DNA of 64,000 bases, from the NCBI GenBank assembly GCA_006535965.1, contig QEAR01000014.1, positions 186,001 through 250,000 on the forward strand, given 5' to 3'. Below the pieces are notes generated by a model. It was not told where the DNA came from and searched no databases. It saw only the letters and a list, made by a program, of their open reading frames with translations. Origin of the DNA: Spizellomyces sp. 'palustris'. Lineage: Eukaryota > Chytridiomycota > Chytridiomycetes > Spizellomycetales > Spizellomycetaceae. A program made the translations under genes and the position numbers. This document shows positions 11,435-21,520 of this stretch, piece by piece (position 1 is the stretch's first letter; each line of letters opens with the position of its first letter).

Positions 11435-11589
11435 ATCACCAAGAATCTGGCAGGCGTCCCTACCAATAGATATCGTTCACGATTTCGCCCAATCCGTCAG
11501 ATTTGAACGCAAGACGGAGCTTCGCATGACCATCTCCACGCTGTACGAGAGTCCCACGCAAGAGTCTTAAAAGAAGCTTCGCCCCTATC

Positions 11590-11850
11590 CCTGTTCGATA
11601 GTATTCGCTTCTATCTTTCCGTCCATTATTAGTCTTACTTTGCTGTGGTCCATCCCAACGTTGTTGCCCCGAAAATGTTACAGCAAGGGAAACTGCCTCC
11701 ATGAGGCAACAATTTCCTTCGCGGCTTCTGCAGCACCACGATATTCTGCATGTGCGCTGTTGTCCAGTCAGAAAAAGAGTTGTGCCATACTTCGGCAATA
11801 GACTTTTTTGCTAAACTTTCAAGGATTCAAGGATATGCAGCCATCTTTGA
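11590..11850 (-). CDS. Possible small spliced gene of unknown function
   Basis: Low-confidence call in the 750-bp gap between THG1 and the methyltransferase. Removing two tiny GT-AG introns (about 35-45 nt, one containing a CTGAC branch-like site) gives a continuous C-terminal reading AHAEYRGAAEAAKEIVASWR, then QFPLLKVRLIMDGKIEAN, then a stop. The composition looks like protein, but the 5' exons cannot be defined and an alternative unspliced minus-strand frame (11460-11798) also exists. I recognise no family. It may be a remnant or non-coding; no other feature is apparent in this gap. Confidence 0.25.
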
Positions 11851-12094
11851 CCGATGGTCCAGGGACCTATCTATGACATCTCTCGCGCCTGCCGAAGGCC
11901 ATTCGTTCTATATCACGAAATGGACCATCGACCAGGCATCGGTCAGTCCATCATCATGTTTCATTATTAATGGTCTATGGCGTCTATGCTCTCTGAGGTC
12001 AATTCAGGCGATAAGATTGCCTGAAGCTTTTATGGCGTTGTTATTTTAACCATCTTAAATGGTCGTAAAACAGTCAACAGGCAGATTCATTGTC

Positions 12095-13282
12095 TCATAA
12101 CTCATTTCCTACTGTGACCCAAAAGTCCCTTAGGTTATTTTTTCGTCCAAATATCTCAAGATACTTTCCTATATTGAAGTGGTTTCAGTATCGAAAATGT
12201 GACGGTCGTGCTGCGAGGTCAAATTACCATTTGGTACCAGCTCTTCAATCATCTCATACAACTCCTCGGGCTTTTGACTTTGCCCTCGTCTCTCCGAAAA
12301 GATCACGTCGCTTGCTATACCATGTCTACACCCGGGCGGGTCATTTCCCTTCCTCCCCACCAGACAGGTTTCCTTCGCATGTTGTAAGTAATAGCCATGG
12401 CCTTTTGCCATCCTCCTGTTGACAGTCTGCTTCACCCAAGTTATGTCATCTACGTATTTGTATCCCCAACGTTCCATCAACTCGAACGCCTTAACGTATT
12501 TGTTGTTGATCACCCAGATAAAGATGAACCCGTTCCTCTGCAGTTTTTGGATAGGAAGATCTTCAATGCAGGCATCTGGAAGCTGCTGGTATGCAATCGC
12601 TACACCTCGCGTCGGAGCATGAGAAGCCAGCTGCCATGGAGGATCCATGAGAATGACATCGAACTGACAGGCATCTGCTAATCGGTCCCATTCAAAGGTC
12701 ATGACATTTGCTTTGATTGGAACACACCATTCAGGAGCGTCAAAGTTGGAATAATCAATTTCTGTAGAAATATGTTATCTCATGGGTCGCATCAACTTGA
12801 CCGAGAGAAATGTACACCAGAAACTCACCGTCTTCCTCGGCCTGATCACCGACCGCGTTACTCTTATCTCCTCTCAGTACTTTAATTTCTTCCATAAGTA
12901 TATCAATCTGGAGCTGAAGATGCTCTTCTCGCCTCAACAGCTCCTCCAGTGACGATTCCGGCCCAATTTTGGCGGCATCCTCTTTCCCATCAACGCTAGC
13001 CGTACCAGATGCTGACGACCCGGTGGAAACAACTGACGAGGCGCGGACTATTTCTGGACGAGATAGTCTTGAAGTGGATTTTAGTGATTTTGATTTTGTC
13101 CTTGATTTGGATACAGATGTTTTGGACATGACTTTAGAGGGAAGTCGTTGTGAACGTTTACCAGGTCGACTAGGAGCGAAATCCCCATCGCCGTCCGACT
13201 CCACAATATTCAACACTTCAGAATCGCTAGTCAACACGTCGACATCTGATGAAATGGCCATTGGGCCTCTTGAAGACGGCAT
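12095..13282 (-). CDS. MTA1: MT-A70 adenine-N6 methyltransferase, MTA1-like
   Basis: N6-adenine methyltransferase of the MT-A70 family. The first 128 or so residues are Ser/Lys/Arg-rich and apparently disordered, followed by a short coiled-coil (LEELLRREEHLQLQIDILME). After an intron at about 12768-12830 the catalytic domain begins (DYSNFDAPEWCVPIK). It has the catalytic DPPW (codons at 12634-12645), then DLPIQKLQRNGFIFIWVINN, WGYKYVDDITWVKQTVNRR, the KGHGYYLQHAKETCLVG block and QKPEELYEMIEEL. A last exon encodes YLEIFGRKNNLRDFWVTVGN. The YLQHAKETCLVG and VDDITWVKQTVN blocks, and the absence of the METTL3 CCCH zinc fingers, point to ciliate/basal-fungal MTA1, a DNA 6mA writer, rather than METTL3/IME4 or METTL4. 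Substrate assignment is inferred. A CACGTGAC lies 73 bp upstream. Confidence 0.83.
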
Positions 13283-13610
13283 CGTTGCTCATGCAAGAGT
13301 GTAGATTTTCCAGTGTAGGTTCTCGTCCGCTTGTCCGGATGTCCGAGTTTACCACACGTGACTCTGTCCGAATGAGATCATTACGTGAGCGACCAGGAAC
13401 GTCCTGGCGAGACAATGAGAGGATTCGTACCCACTTCTGTTGGGATTGTGTGTCCTGCACGTCACCAGCATTATGGAGAAGCTTTGCCATTGCTCCGAAC
13501 TCAGAAATGAAAAATGATCATAGTGGCACGGAGGTTACAACCAATTGACAACGAGGTTTGAACGTTTTTGATAATTAAATGATAATTAAATATGTTCTGC
13601 GCCCAGTCTA
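13283..13610. other. MTA1 upstream region / COX15 downstream region
   Basis: 328 bp between tandem minus-strand genes. It contains CACGTGAC at 13355-13360. A minus-strand open frame (13227-13490) overlaps the MTA1 start in another frame; it has no recognisable domain and I treat it as spurious. Confidence 0.45.
13355..13360. promoter_or_regulatory. CACGTGAC box upstream of MTA1
   Basis: Located 73 bp upstream of the chosen MTA1 ATG, the same spacing as at other genes in the window, which supports the choice of start at 13282. Confidence 0.4.
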
Positions 13611-15381
13611 CTATCGCTTTACATACCGGAGGGTATGCATGAGCCACAGTGCGATCGACAATAACGTCAACGATCCGCTCTGGTGGGCCGCCGCTAGGGG
13701 GACCGGCACTAGGTAGAGAAGGGTAGTAATCCCTAACGTCACTTGCACACCCGCCATCGCAAGAAGAGCGTTGACAGCCAAACGTGCATTTCGCGGAAGC
13801 TTGACTCGACGTGAATATAGCCAAAGAGCTCCAACTGAGCTTGCTGTCGTCATGGCCTAAACGGAATCAAACTGTAAGGGACCTGTCACTGCCCTTTCCA
13901 CAAGTAGTAAGAATTACCAGCACGCGGTGATTGAACTGAACTGCAGAAGGGTTCTCCAACAGATCCTTCCAAAAGGGTCCCGGGTTAGGGTTCCGCTCCG
14001 TTCGTGTCGACATCGCCCACATATCGGATGGCACTAATCCTTCGCCCATATTAGGAAACTCGTTGTAAATTAATCCGGCGTCCAAACCTGCCACGAAAGC
14101 CCCTACGCCAAGTGATGTTAGTCGGCCCATCTAAACCAGATGTCAGATAGCTTACGTACCTGACATGGCGGTTAGGAAAACCAGTCCTGCCGTGCCGATT
14201 GCGTACCTCCGGAACTTTATTACATCCGCATGTTTTAATATCAAGCGCAGGTTCTGGGAGGACGAATCATTAGGATATAGTCTGTTGCCGTCCACAAAGA
14301 AACCCACACCGTACCTCAATCGCCTTTGCCTTATTCGCCCTCAGGATATCGAGACCAGTTACAAGCATGATTGAGTAAATCGTAAAAGCGGACCCGAGAT
14401 GAGCGGCTAACCAGTAGTGACTGACACGCGGGACGGCGTGCGCTTTCTCCATTATCTCGTCCGATAAGCCACTTTTGACCATGTACCAACCCAAGAGACC
14501 CTTTACATAGAATAATCCAGATAAGTGTTACGAAGGTAATGTGCTTAAAAGGGGCTCCCTGACCAACCTGGCCACCGATTAAAGCAGCCACTAGAAGGGA
14601 ACGACTGCGGATAGACTTGGACATATAGCCTTTATACGCGAAATATGCTCCCGGAATAATAAATGAAAGGCCAATAAAGCGCCCAACCATTCGGTGAGCC
14701 CACTCCATGTAAAATATCGACTTAAATTCGGACAGCGTCATATGATGGTTCAACCTGTAATGGACAGGTGAGGCGCGCCAGCCTAGGTAATGTCGTACGC
14801 CACACTTACAGCTTATATTCTGGGAACTGCTTGTATTTTTCAAACTCTTCTTCCCATTCCTGCTGTGATCTCGGTGGTTTCATCCCCTTGATCAAGTTCC
14901 ATTCTACGATGGACAGTCCACTCTCAGTGAGCCGGGTTAGGCCACCAATGGCCACAATACCAAAAACAAGAGAGCCAGAGAAGAGGTACCACCATCCTAC
15001 GATGGGCTTGCTTGGTGCCTCTTCCTCATTATCTCGTCGATGCTGCTCAGTATGTTCCGTTTGCATTTCCTTCCGTTGCACAGGCGACGCATCGGCGAGA
15101 ATAGGGGATGTTACAGCGGATGAATGCTGCGCGCGTACGCCGGAAGGTATGTGCAGTGCATTCGGAAGCACAGATGTGGGTAAGCGCCCAAACATGTTGA
15201 AAGGATCGCTACCAATCCTAGGAAATGTATTCGAGCATTGCCAACGCAAGCCGGCCCGAGCCAAAAGGCCACTCTTTGCATTAACACACAAAGTAGAGGA
15301 TCGCACTCCTTCTGCGAGAGCCTTCGCAAAGAAATGGCCGCTTCTGGTCCTCCCGGCTAAAGTTCTATAAAGTCCTTTCAT
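13611..15381 (-). CDS. COX15: Heme A synthase COX15
   Basis: Multi-pass inner mitochondrial membrane enzyme that oxidises heme O to heme A for cytochrome oxidase. The ATG at 15379-15381 opens an amphipathic presequence ([20 protein letters not shown]). The mature part begins [20 protein letters not shown], then [20 protein letters not shown] and GMKPP, the diagnostic N-terminal motif. Later exons carry [20 protein letters not shown] (conserved heme-ligand His in EWAHR), the [16 protein letters not shown] helix, [27 protein letters not shown], and a last exon with [20 protein letters not shown]. The conserved histidines of the four-helix halves are present. A longer in-frame ORF reaches 15612, but the presequence start is favoured. 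Confidence 0.92.
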
Positions 15382-15763
15382 GTTTCGGCGGTATTGGTAG
15401 AACCTTGCTCTCGACGAGGCTCGGAAGACTACTAGATTCCAGTCTGTGACTTTGAATTGTGCTGAATGAGTCACTATTAACTTGTTGGCATGGTAATCTG
15501 CACGTGAGGTGGGGATCACCACACAGGCTTCATCCTGGTGCTTGTTCCTGCTCATAGCAAGCCAGACCGCAACACTTGCTGAACGTAACACTCCACGACC
15601 CGATAGCATCAAGATATTTCCAGGACAAACTTGATAGAAACTCGTGCTGCTCCTCTATCGCTCCATCTATCCGTGCTACAAACACCCAAAAAGTTCTCCT
15701 GGCAAAGTGCATCACTACTTTAAGCTGCGTACAGAAACGGACGACTGAAGATCTTCGTAGCAA
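15382..15763. promoter_or_regulatory. Divergent promoter COX15/CAF1
   Basis: 382 bp between divergent starts. CACGTG at 15501-15506 is 120 bp upstream of the COX15 ATG. No other feature identified. Confidence 0.4.
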
Positions 15764-16883
15764 ATGCAGAACGGGACTGGGAATCCCATGGGACAGGATG
15801 GTCAAGGGCAATCATGGGTGAGGGAGGTGTGGGATTCGAATCTAGAGGATGAAATGGCTATTTTGCGCGACCTAGTAGAAAGATATCGCTACCTATCGAT
15901 GGTATGCTGCGTCAAAGCGAGACGGTGCACAAGTTGTGGGTTCGATGTCGATTACCTTACTTATTTGCCCACTATGCTAGGATACGGAATTCCCTGGAGT
16001 AGTTGCTCGACCAATTGGCAACTTCCGGACATCAGCCGACTATCACTATCAAACGCTCCGATGTAACGTCGACCTTTTGAAGATAATCCAACTTGGCATA
16101 ACTTTTGCGGATGAAGAAGGAAATCACCCACCCGGCGTGTGCACCTGGCAATTCAACTTCAAATTCAATTTGAGGTGAGCTCATGACATATCGGAATGGA
16201 CATACGAGTGTAGCGATTGACTGCTATTTTACTGGACGGCACACAGCGACGACATGTATGCTCAGGATTCGATTGACCTGTTGACCAAGTCAGGAATTGA
16301 TTTCAAAAAAAATGAAGAATATGGAATTGATGTGGAGCATTTCGGCGAGCTGCTAATTAGTTCGGGATTTGTGCTACTGGATGACGTAAAATGGGTCTCT
16401 TTCCACAGGTTTGTGTTACTACGTGTGGATTAAGATTGGAATACCACTTAATAGCAATCTTGATTGTAGTGGATATGATTTCGGCTACCTGCTAAAAATC
16501 CTGACCTGCCAGCCGTTACCAGCAGAAGAATCCGACTTTTTTGACCTTCTGAGGATTTATTTTCCTCGTATATATGATATCAAGTATCTGATGAAGAGCT
16601 GTAAGAATCTGAAAGGAGGACTGCAGGATGTTGCTGACGATCTTCAGGTGAGCTTCCGATCGTCTGAGGCCGGAACAGCATAAAGTGCCAATTCGAATAT
16701 TGTGCTTTGCAGATTGCAAGAGTTGGGCCCCAACACCAAGCGGGAAGCGATAGTCTTTTAACCTCAAAGACGTTTTTCAAGATGCGGCAAACCTTCTTCG
16801 ATGATAGAATTGATGATAGCAAATTTCTTGGATATCTGTATGGCTTGTCGTCGTCATTCCCTAACAAAGATGGTCACCCGTGA
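15764..16883 (+). CDS. POP2: CCR4-NOT deadenylase subunit CAF1/POP2
   Basis: DEDD-family 3'-5' exonuclease that shortens mRNA poly(A) tails within CCR4-NOT. The start at 15764 gives a short Gly/Gln leader, then [20 protein letters not shown]. After an 83-nt intron comes [15 protein letters not shown], catalytic motif I (Asp, Glu). Further exons give [40 protein letters not shown] (motif II Asp), [14 protein letters not shown] and a final exon with [17 protein letters not shown] (the His and Asp of motif III), ending at 16883. All four DEDD residues are visible. Length, about 280 residues, is normal. Five introns, several with GTATG or GTGAG donors. Confidence 0.94.
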
Positions 16884-17005
16884 TGTTGTTTATAATTGTG
16901 GATATGGATCACACAGCGAAGGATACACTCCAATATATAATGAAGTGCAAAGCTATGAATTCTATTTAAATTGATGTAAAATAATAATACGGCCCTCCCT
17001 GAGTC

Positions 17006-18576
17006 TCATGAATAAGTTGGGGTGGTACATATAGACACCACTAGTTCGTAGCAAAAGAATAGTATCGCAGCATTCGGCACAACTCGCATCAAGTGTGCAG
17101 CCATCCCCCCATATAGTGCACCTAATCCCTCCTCCATATAAATCAGTTTCGCGCTTTGTACGAGCCCCTTGTACTTTACAATTCCGTTTTCGGGCGTCTG
17201 CCGTAGCCGTGTTCGCAGGACCTGAAGGTATGCGCTGTGTGAGCGGGAGCTGGCTTACCTGGACTGAAGCGGGCACATACCTCATGTGGATAAGTGATAA
17301 TAGCGGCTCCAAGTTTGGCAATTGCGGCTGCAGCAAAGGTGTCGAACCAATCTGTTCCAGCCAATGTGTTAACTCTATTACATCCTGAACAGTAGAAGTC
17401 ATTCGCATGCGATATCTGACCTGATGGTGTTTTCGACAGGAAAGTCGTCTGTCGCTCAGATACTGGCAGCGCCTGTAATCTTTCCAGTCTACGCTTCTCC
17501 ACCCAATGCTTTTTAAGGTACTCATATGTAACAAATTGCAAAGTCGATTCCGTCAATCCTGAATCGTATAGTGAGATGAGAGTCTGCTGTAAAACAATAT
17601 GCCAGACGCTTAAATCCTACCTAGAAAACTTGCCGAGAGGCCCTTGTAGAGTCCTCGGATACCCTCTTCTCGAAGAACTAGATATAGGCAGTGGAAGCTA
17701 TTTCTATACTTTGCCGCGGCCTTCAATTGAGGGTTCTCAGATTGCAGTTGCTGCAACAAATGGATTAGCATTCCAGTTTTACATCCTAGTGAACATGAAG
17801 TGTCTCCACCAACCATCCGCGTTTTGATCAGCCATATTGGATTGGTACACGTAGCGGTAGCAATACCAGCACTTGCGGCGGAAAGCATGTGCACAAGTGG
17901 CGTCTCCCTCCCGTTGTTCATGATTGTGAACGCATGCTTGCCTTGACTATACACAGCAAAGTAGATAGCTCTAATGGCACATCAGAACTACCATCAATAC
18001 CACGGTCTGTCGACAGGGAAGTCTCCGAGGTAAGGACCATGCATACCTGGCTGGTACAACACCAATCAGATTCGGCCCGAGCCCTTTCCATAGTGCACGA
18101 ATACCCTCCTGTCGTCGAATCATGCTATGTACGCAACGAGACTTCGTCAATCGACTGGCATCTGACAATCACACGACCATCGGGCATACCCTAGTAGCGT
18201 CACCACACCCTTCGTATGCACCCAGATCGCTCTTAGAGGATTACGCAAACTAACGGTGGGTTCAGTCGAGCGGTATAGGGAGGATTGCAACCGCGTTTTG
18301 ACGACTTCAAGCGGACATGTGATTGCTGCTCCCACTACGATGGACATACGGCGAATCCCATGTTCAATGGTGAGTGTTTCGTAACAGACATTAGAATTTC
18401 TGCTTTTGCATACCAGTTCCACCAATGCTGCATAAGGAGAAATTTGCTTCAGCCAAACAACTTTCGCGTATTAACACGCCATGAACCTACCCTCCCGCAG
18501 CGAAGTGCACTAATACGGACGGTTTTGCTGTTTCACGAACAGCTGGTAAATCTCTACTATCTGAAAGTGGGCTCAT
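17006..18576 (-). CDS. RIM2: Mitochondrial pyrimidine nucleotide carrier (RIM2/SLC25A33-36-like)
   Basis: Inner-membrane solute carrier of the SLC25 family. The exons give three tandem repeats with the carrier signatures PLEVVKTR, PIWLIKTR and PHEVLRTR. The N-terminus, reached by splicing two very short exons, reads SVLVHFAAGGIGGTVGAAIT, closely matching the SLC25A33/36 and Rim2 start. GIRGLYKGLSASFLG and TESTLQFVTYEYLKKHW are also typical of this subgroup, which imports pyrimidine nucleotides for mtDNA/RNA synthesis. The last exon ends MRVVPNAAILFFCYELVVS and stops at 17006. At least seven introns. Divergent from RPC9. Confidence 0.88.
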
Positions 18577-18954
18577 TGCAGTGGGAAATATGGGGGTGGT
18601 TGGAGATAGTGTTCGAGGTATGTCAGAACTGGACATGCGGGCGATTTGTCCGTGGAAGATTCGAACGGTGACGTTTGTACTGTACTCAGCGGAAACCGTC
18701 TCCTATTAACTGCTTTCGACCAATGACAGACTCTTGGCTCCTTGGTATAAAATACTGAACCGCAGAAACTTGGTCGAAAAATACGGTAGATCCCACTAGT
18801 ACCTGTCAAACTATTTTTTGGAGGTCAGCATAAACTGTGTTGACGCTTTTTCGGCATGAGTCACGGCCCAGCTGCCATGGCAACTACAACATTATCCAAC
18901 AAAGGACCTGTCAGAACTCTAAACTCCTAAACCGTAACTTAAACAAAGCGAATT
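18577..18954. promoter_or_regulatory. Divergent promoter RIM2/RPC9
   Basis: 378 bp between divergent starts. No CACGTG here; an ATGAGTCAC half-palindrome near 18856-18864 resembles a bZIP site. No gene seen. Confidence 0.3.
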
Positions 18955-19620
18955 ATGGAAGTCTTAGAACTTCGAGCCGCCCATCGTAAGTCTGGGGTTG
19001 TCTTCTGATGATATTTTATTTGTTTACTCCGTGTAACTAAACGCCATTGCGCCGACCAGTCAGCAATTTTGAAGTCCTTACTTTTCTTTCCGAACTTGAA
19101 GCTCAAAAACTGGAACAACCACCAGCTTTTGGCCGAATAGGAGACGCTGACAAATCGTTGATGGATTTGTACACTATCGAGCGAGAGGTTGTGTCTCAGA
19201 TATGTAGATATGCTGGAACCCGCAAGCTTAAATAGCTGTGTTCCAGGTTATCAGATATCTGAAGAGTACACCCTGTGTGGCCCAAAGCAGCACTCAAATG
19301 CAACAATTTAAGGAAGCCCTTCAACCTTACGATATTACCAAAGCCGAGAAACTCATGCTATTGAACATTAGACCCAGAAGCATTGCAGAGTTGAATCCAG
19401 TAAGTTGCACCTGATGTCGTCTAAATGACAAACTTGTTTGGCTGAGGTATGTTACTTAAAGTTAATTGAGGACATCGACGGCCGGCTCAGCCAAGATCAG
19501 CAAGAAGGCCTTGTAGGTCTTATACTACAACTGCTGCCATATGAAGAGCCTCTGTTGGATGCTGCAGAGGGGACAGAGGCTAGCGCAGACCCGATGGATA
19601 CTGAGAACGCGGCGACATAA
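18955..19620 (+). CDS. RPC17: RNA polymerase III subunit RPC9 (RPC17/CRCP)
   Basis: Rpb4-like stalk subunit of RNA polymerase III, partner of RPC25, needed for initiation. Splicing joins MEVLELRAAH to LSNFEVLTFLSELEAQKLEQ. Next come TIEREVIRYLKSTPC, QMQQFKEALQPYDITKAEKL and MLLNIRPRSIAELNP, then LIEDIDGRLSQDQQEGLVGL with a short acidic tail. The LSN(Y/F)EV start, TPC and LTKAEKLQLLNxRP blocks are the family hallmarks. The length, about 150 residues, is as expected. Three introns. Confidence 0.92.
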
Positions 19621-19825
19621 GCGTCAGCGTCATCGTGCGTCAAGAGATTTTGTTCTCTATGTATCTATCTGTATATAGCAGTATTGTAATTTTATTTACG
19701 TATCGAGGCACCAGACGTATTGTGGCAAGTACTGCCTTACAATCATTATTTACAGAAGCAAAACAAGCCCACCATATCGCCAATATACACAAAAACTTAC
19801 TGTCCCGAAAATCCCACACGAAGCT

Positions 19826-20601
19826 TCAGTCGTCATCATCTGGCACTCTAACCTTCTTTTTCCGATGTGCAGCTGTTGGTGTCTCCATTTCCCCAACCAT
19901 AGACGACTTTCTTTTTTTCAACGAAGACTTCTTGAATTTATCTATTCTCCCTGACGCCGGTGTCGGCGTCGTTCGATAGGAGGTGGACGCATGGGTATCC
20001 CCTCCGTCTTCCGTAGTATCTTCCCTACTGGCTCGTTCTTTCATCTCCAATGCCTTGAAGAGCGGGACACTCTCAACACAGGACTGGATATATTTATCTC
20101 CAGGAAATATCCGATACTTACCTTCGGATATGTCACACTACTCCTTGAAAACAACCTATCCTCTTCTACCAGCTTCTGCCTCTTCTTGGTACTTGAACTG
20201 TTTAAGTAGCCATCGAAGCCTCTAATAATGTTTCCATATTGGCTCGTGTCCTCCAGATAGGATCCTTCAAAGAGATATATTTTCCTCTCCAAGTCCATCT
20301 ACTTCTACCGTGAGTGTCGTGCAAACGAAAAATAAATGTCGGAGATCTACAACGTACGAGAGCTTTGTCCACGGCCTTTTTTCGACTTAATAATTCGGAA
20401 AGTTCCCGTTCGGCTTCCTGGAGCATCTGTGGTGTAACCTTCAAAAGGGTAGCATTGAGTTTTTGGTTCGTCGTGCGCATTCTTGAATATCCCGCATGCT
20501 CTACAAACCTTGCTCAAATCGGGATCGTTACTTTCTGTCGCAGAACCACTGGCGTGTGCATTGGATGTATTGGCCTGCGCTTGGTCCTCCGAGGCTGCCA
20601 T
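19826..20601 (-). CDS. EAF6: Chromatin modification-related protein EAF6
   Basis: Small subunit of NuA4/NuA3-type histone acetyltransferase complexes (MEAF6 in animals). The ATG at 20601 opens a short Ala/Ser leader. An 87-nt intron leads to [20 protein letters not shown], the family's N-terminal coiled helix. A further exon gives [20 protein letters not shown] followed by [12 protein letters not shown], the diagnostic EAF6 block. A Lys/Arg-rich C-terminal exon ([10 protein letters not shown]-like) ends in an acidic tail. Divergent from the BORCS8-like gene with 232 bp between starts. Confidence 0.9.
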
Positions 20602-20761
20602 GGAAGAAGTCCTGGTACTTCCAGTGTGGGTAGATGCCGGGTTCCGTAAAGGGCTAGGAGGGTGGGACTGTCGGTTGAAATAAGTTTACGTTTCGGTGCA
20701 CTCGCTTCAGCTGATTTATGGCGGAAGGAAGACAGTTGAATTGGCTCGCCTCATCGAAGAG

Positions 20762-20767
20762 CACGTG
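20762..20767. promoter_or_regulatory. CACGTGACG box between EAF6 and the BORCS8-like gene
   Basis: 67 bp upstream of the BORCS8-like ATG and 161 bp upstream of the EAF6 ATG; same recurrent promoter element. Confidence 0.4.
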
Positions 20768-20833
20768 ACGTTGACACGGTCCGATATCCTCAACGAGATG
20801 GTCTTGAGATGGGTCAGGGCGGTCTCGGGCAAC

Positions 20834-21345
20834 ATGGCAGCACGTCGGGAATCGTCACTGTTTTCAACGGCGGCACCAGATGTCAAAGAATACGTCACGA
20901 AGGGTAAATACTGCACTAATATGCACTTTAAACGAGACTTTCATTTTGGCTTTCGCATTTGCAGCAGCAACAGACATCTCGACCTTCGTCGTGTCGCTAC
21001 TCAACGAATCTTCACTTGGCTTATATCGCATCCAGGAGCATGTCCAAAAGAAAGTCCCACTCATTGTGCAGCAAAAGGTGCTTCTTGTGGCCAGTTCTTT
21101 TCCGTCAGTTTCCGCGGCGCGTGAGGTCCTTACAGTCGTGTGGTCAAATATAGCATGATACGAGAGCGCTCACTGAACAGACGGTGCAGGCACGGTCTGC
21201 TCTTTCAGAAGCCCACGACATAACGCAACGCATGGGTAGGATAGATTCGTTTTCGAAATGTTCAGAATATGTAAATCGGATAGCGCAGGCAGGCGCCACC
21301 TCTGGTTCGCACCATCCAGATAGGAGATCGCCCCGTAGAGCTTGA
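20834..21345 (+). CDS. BORCS8: BORC complex subunit BORCS8-like protein
   Basis: BORCS8 (MEF2BNB) is part of the BORC complex, which recruits Arl8 to lysosomes and couples them to kinesin in animals. Three exons join as TAAPDVKEYVTKAATDISTF, then VVSLLNESSLGLYRIQEHVQ and KKVPLIVQQK, then TVQARSALSEAHDITQRMGR and CSEYVNRI, ending at 21345. The NE(P/S)SLxLYRxQEHV segment aligns by eye with human BORCS8 (NEPSVALYRLQEHV), and the pattern of helices follows. Length, about 115 residues, matches. The start at 20834 was preferred because a CACGTG promoter box lies inside the longer open frame. BORC is absent from budding and fission yeast. Confidence 0.75.
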
Positions 21346-21520
21346 AGACCGTGGCTGCTTGTCTTTGCGCTGTGTAATCCATTCCATCAATGACGTTGGC
21401 TAAATACTATTGAGTGCATATATGAACGGTCATTTCATTCTACATGTCAACCTCCTTAATCCAAAGATCTACAATTTCCAAAAAGCAATATACAGGAACA
21501 ATTTGACAACCTTGCCGAGT

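Noticed and set aside
13227-13490. 87-codon minus-strand frame overlapping the MTA1 start
   Set aside because: It overlaps the MTA1 first exon in another frame, spans the CACGTG promoter site and shows no recognisable domain.
13981-13998. GGGTTAGGGTTCC, telomere-like
   Set aside because: It lies in a COX15 exon and encodes the Asn-Pro-Asn-Pro-Gly segment on the minus strand; a single chance match.
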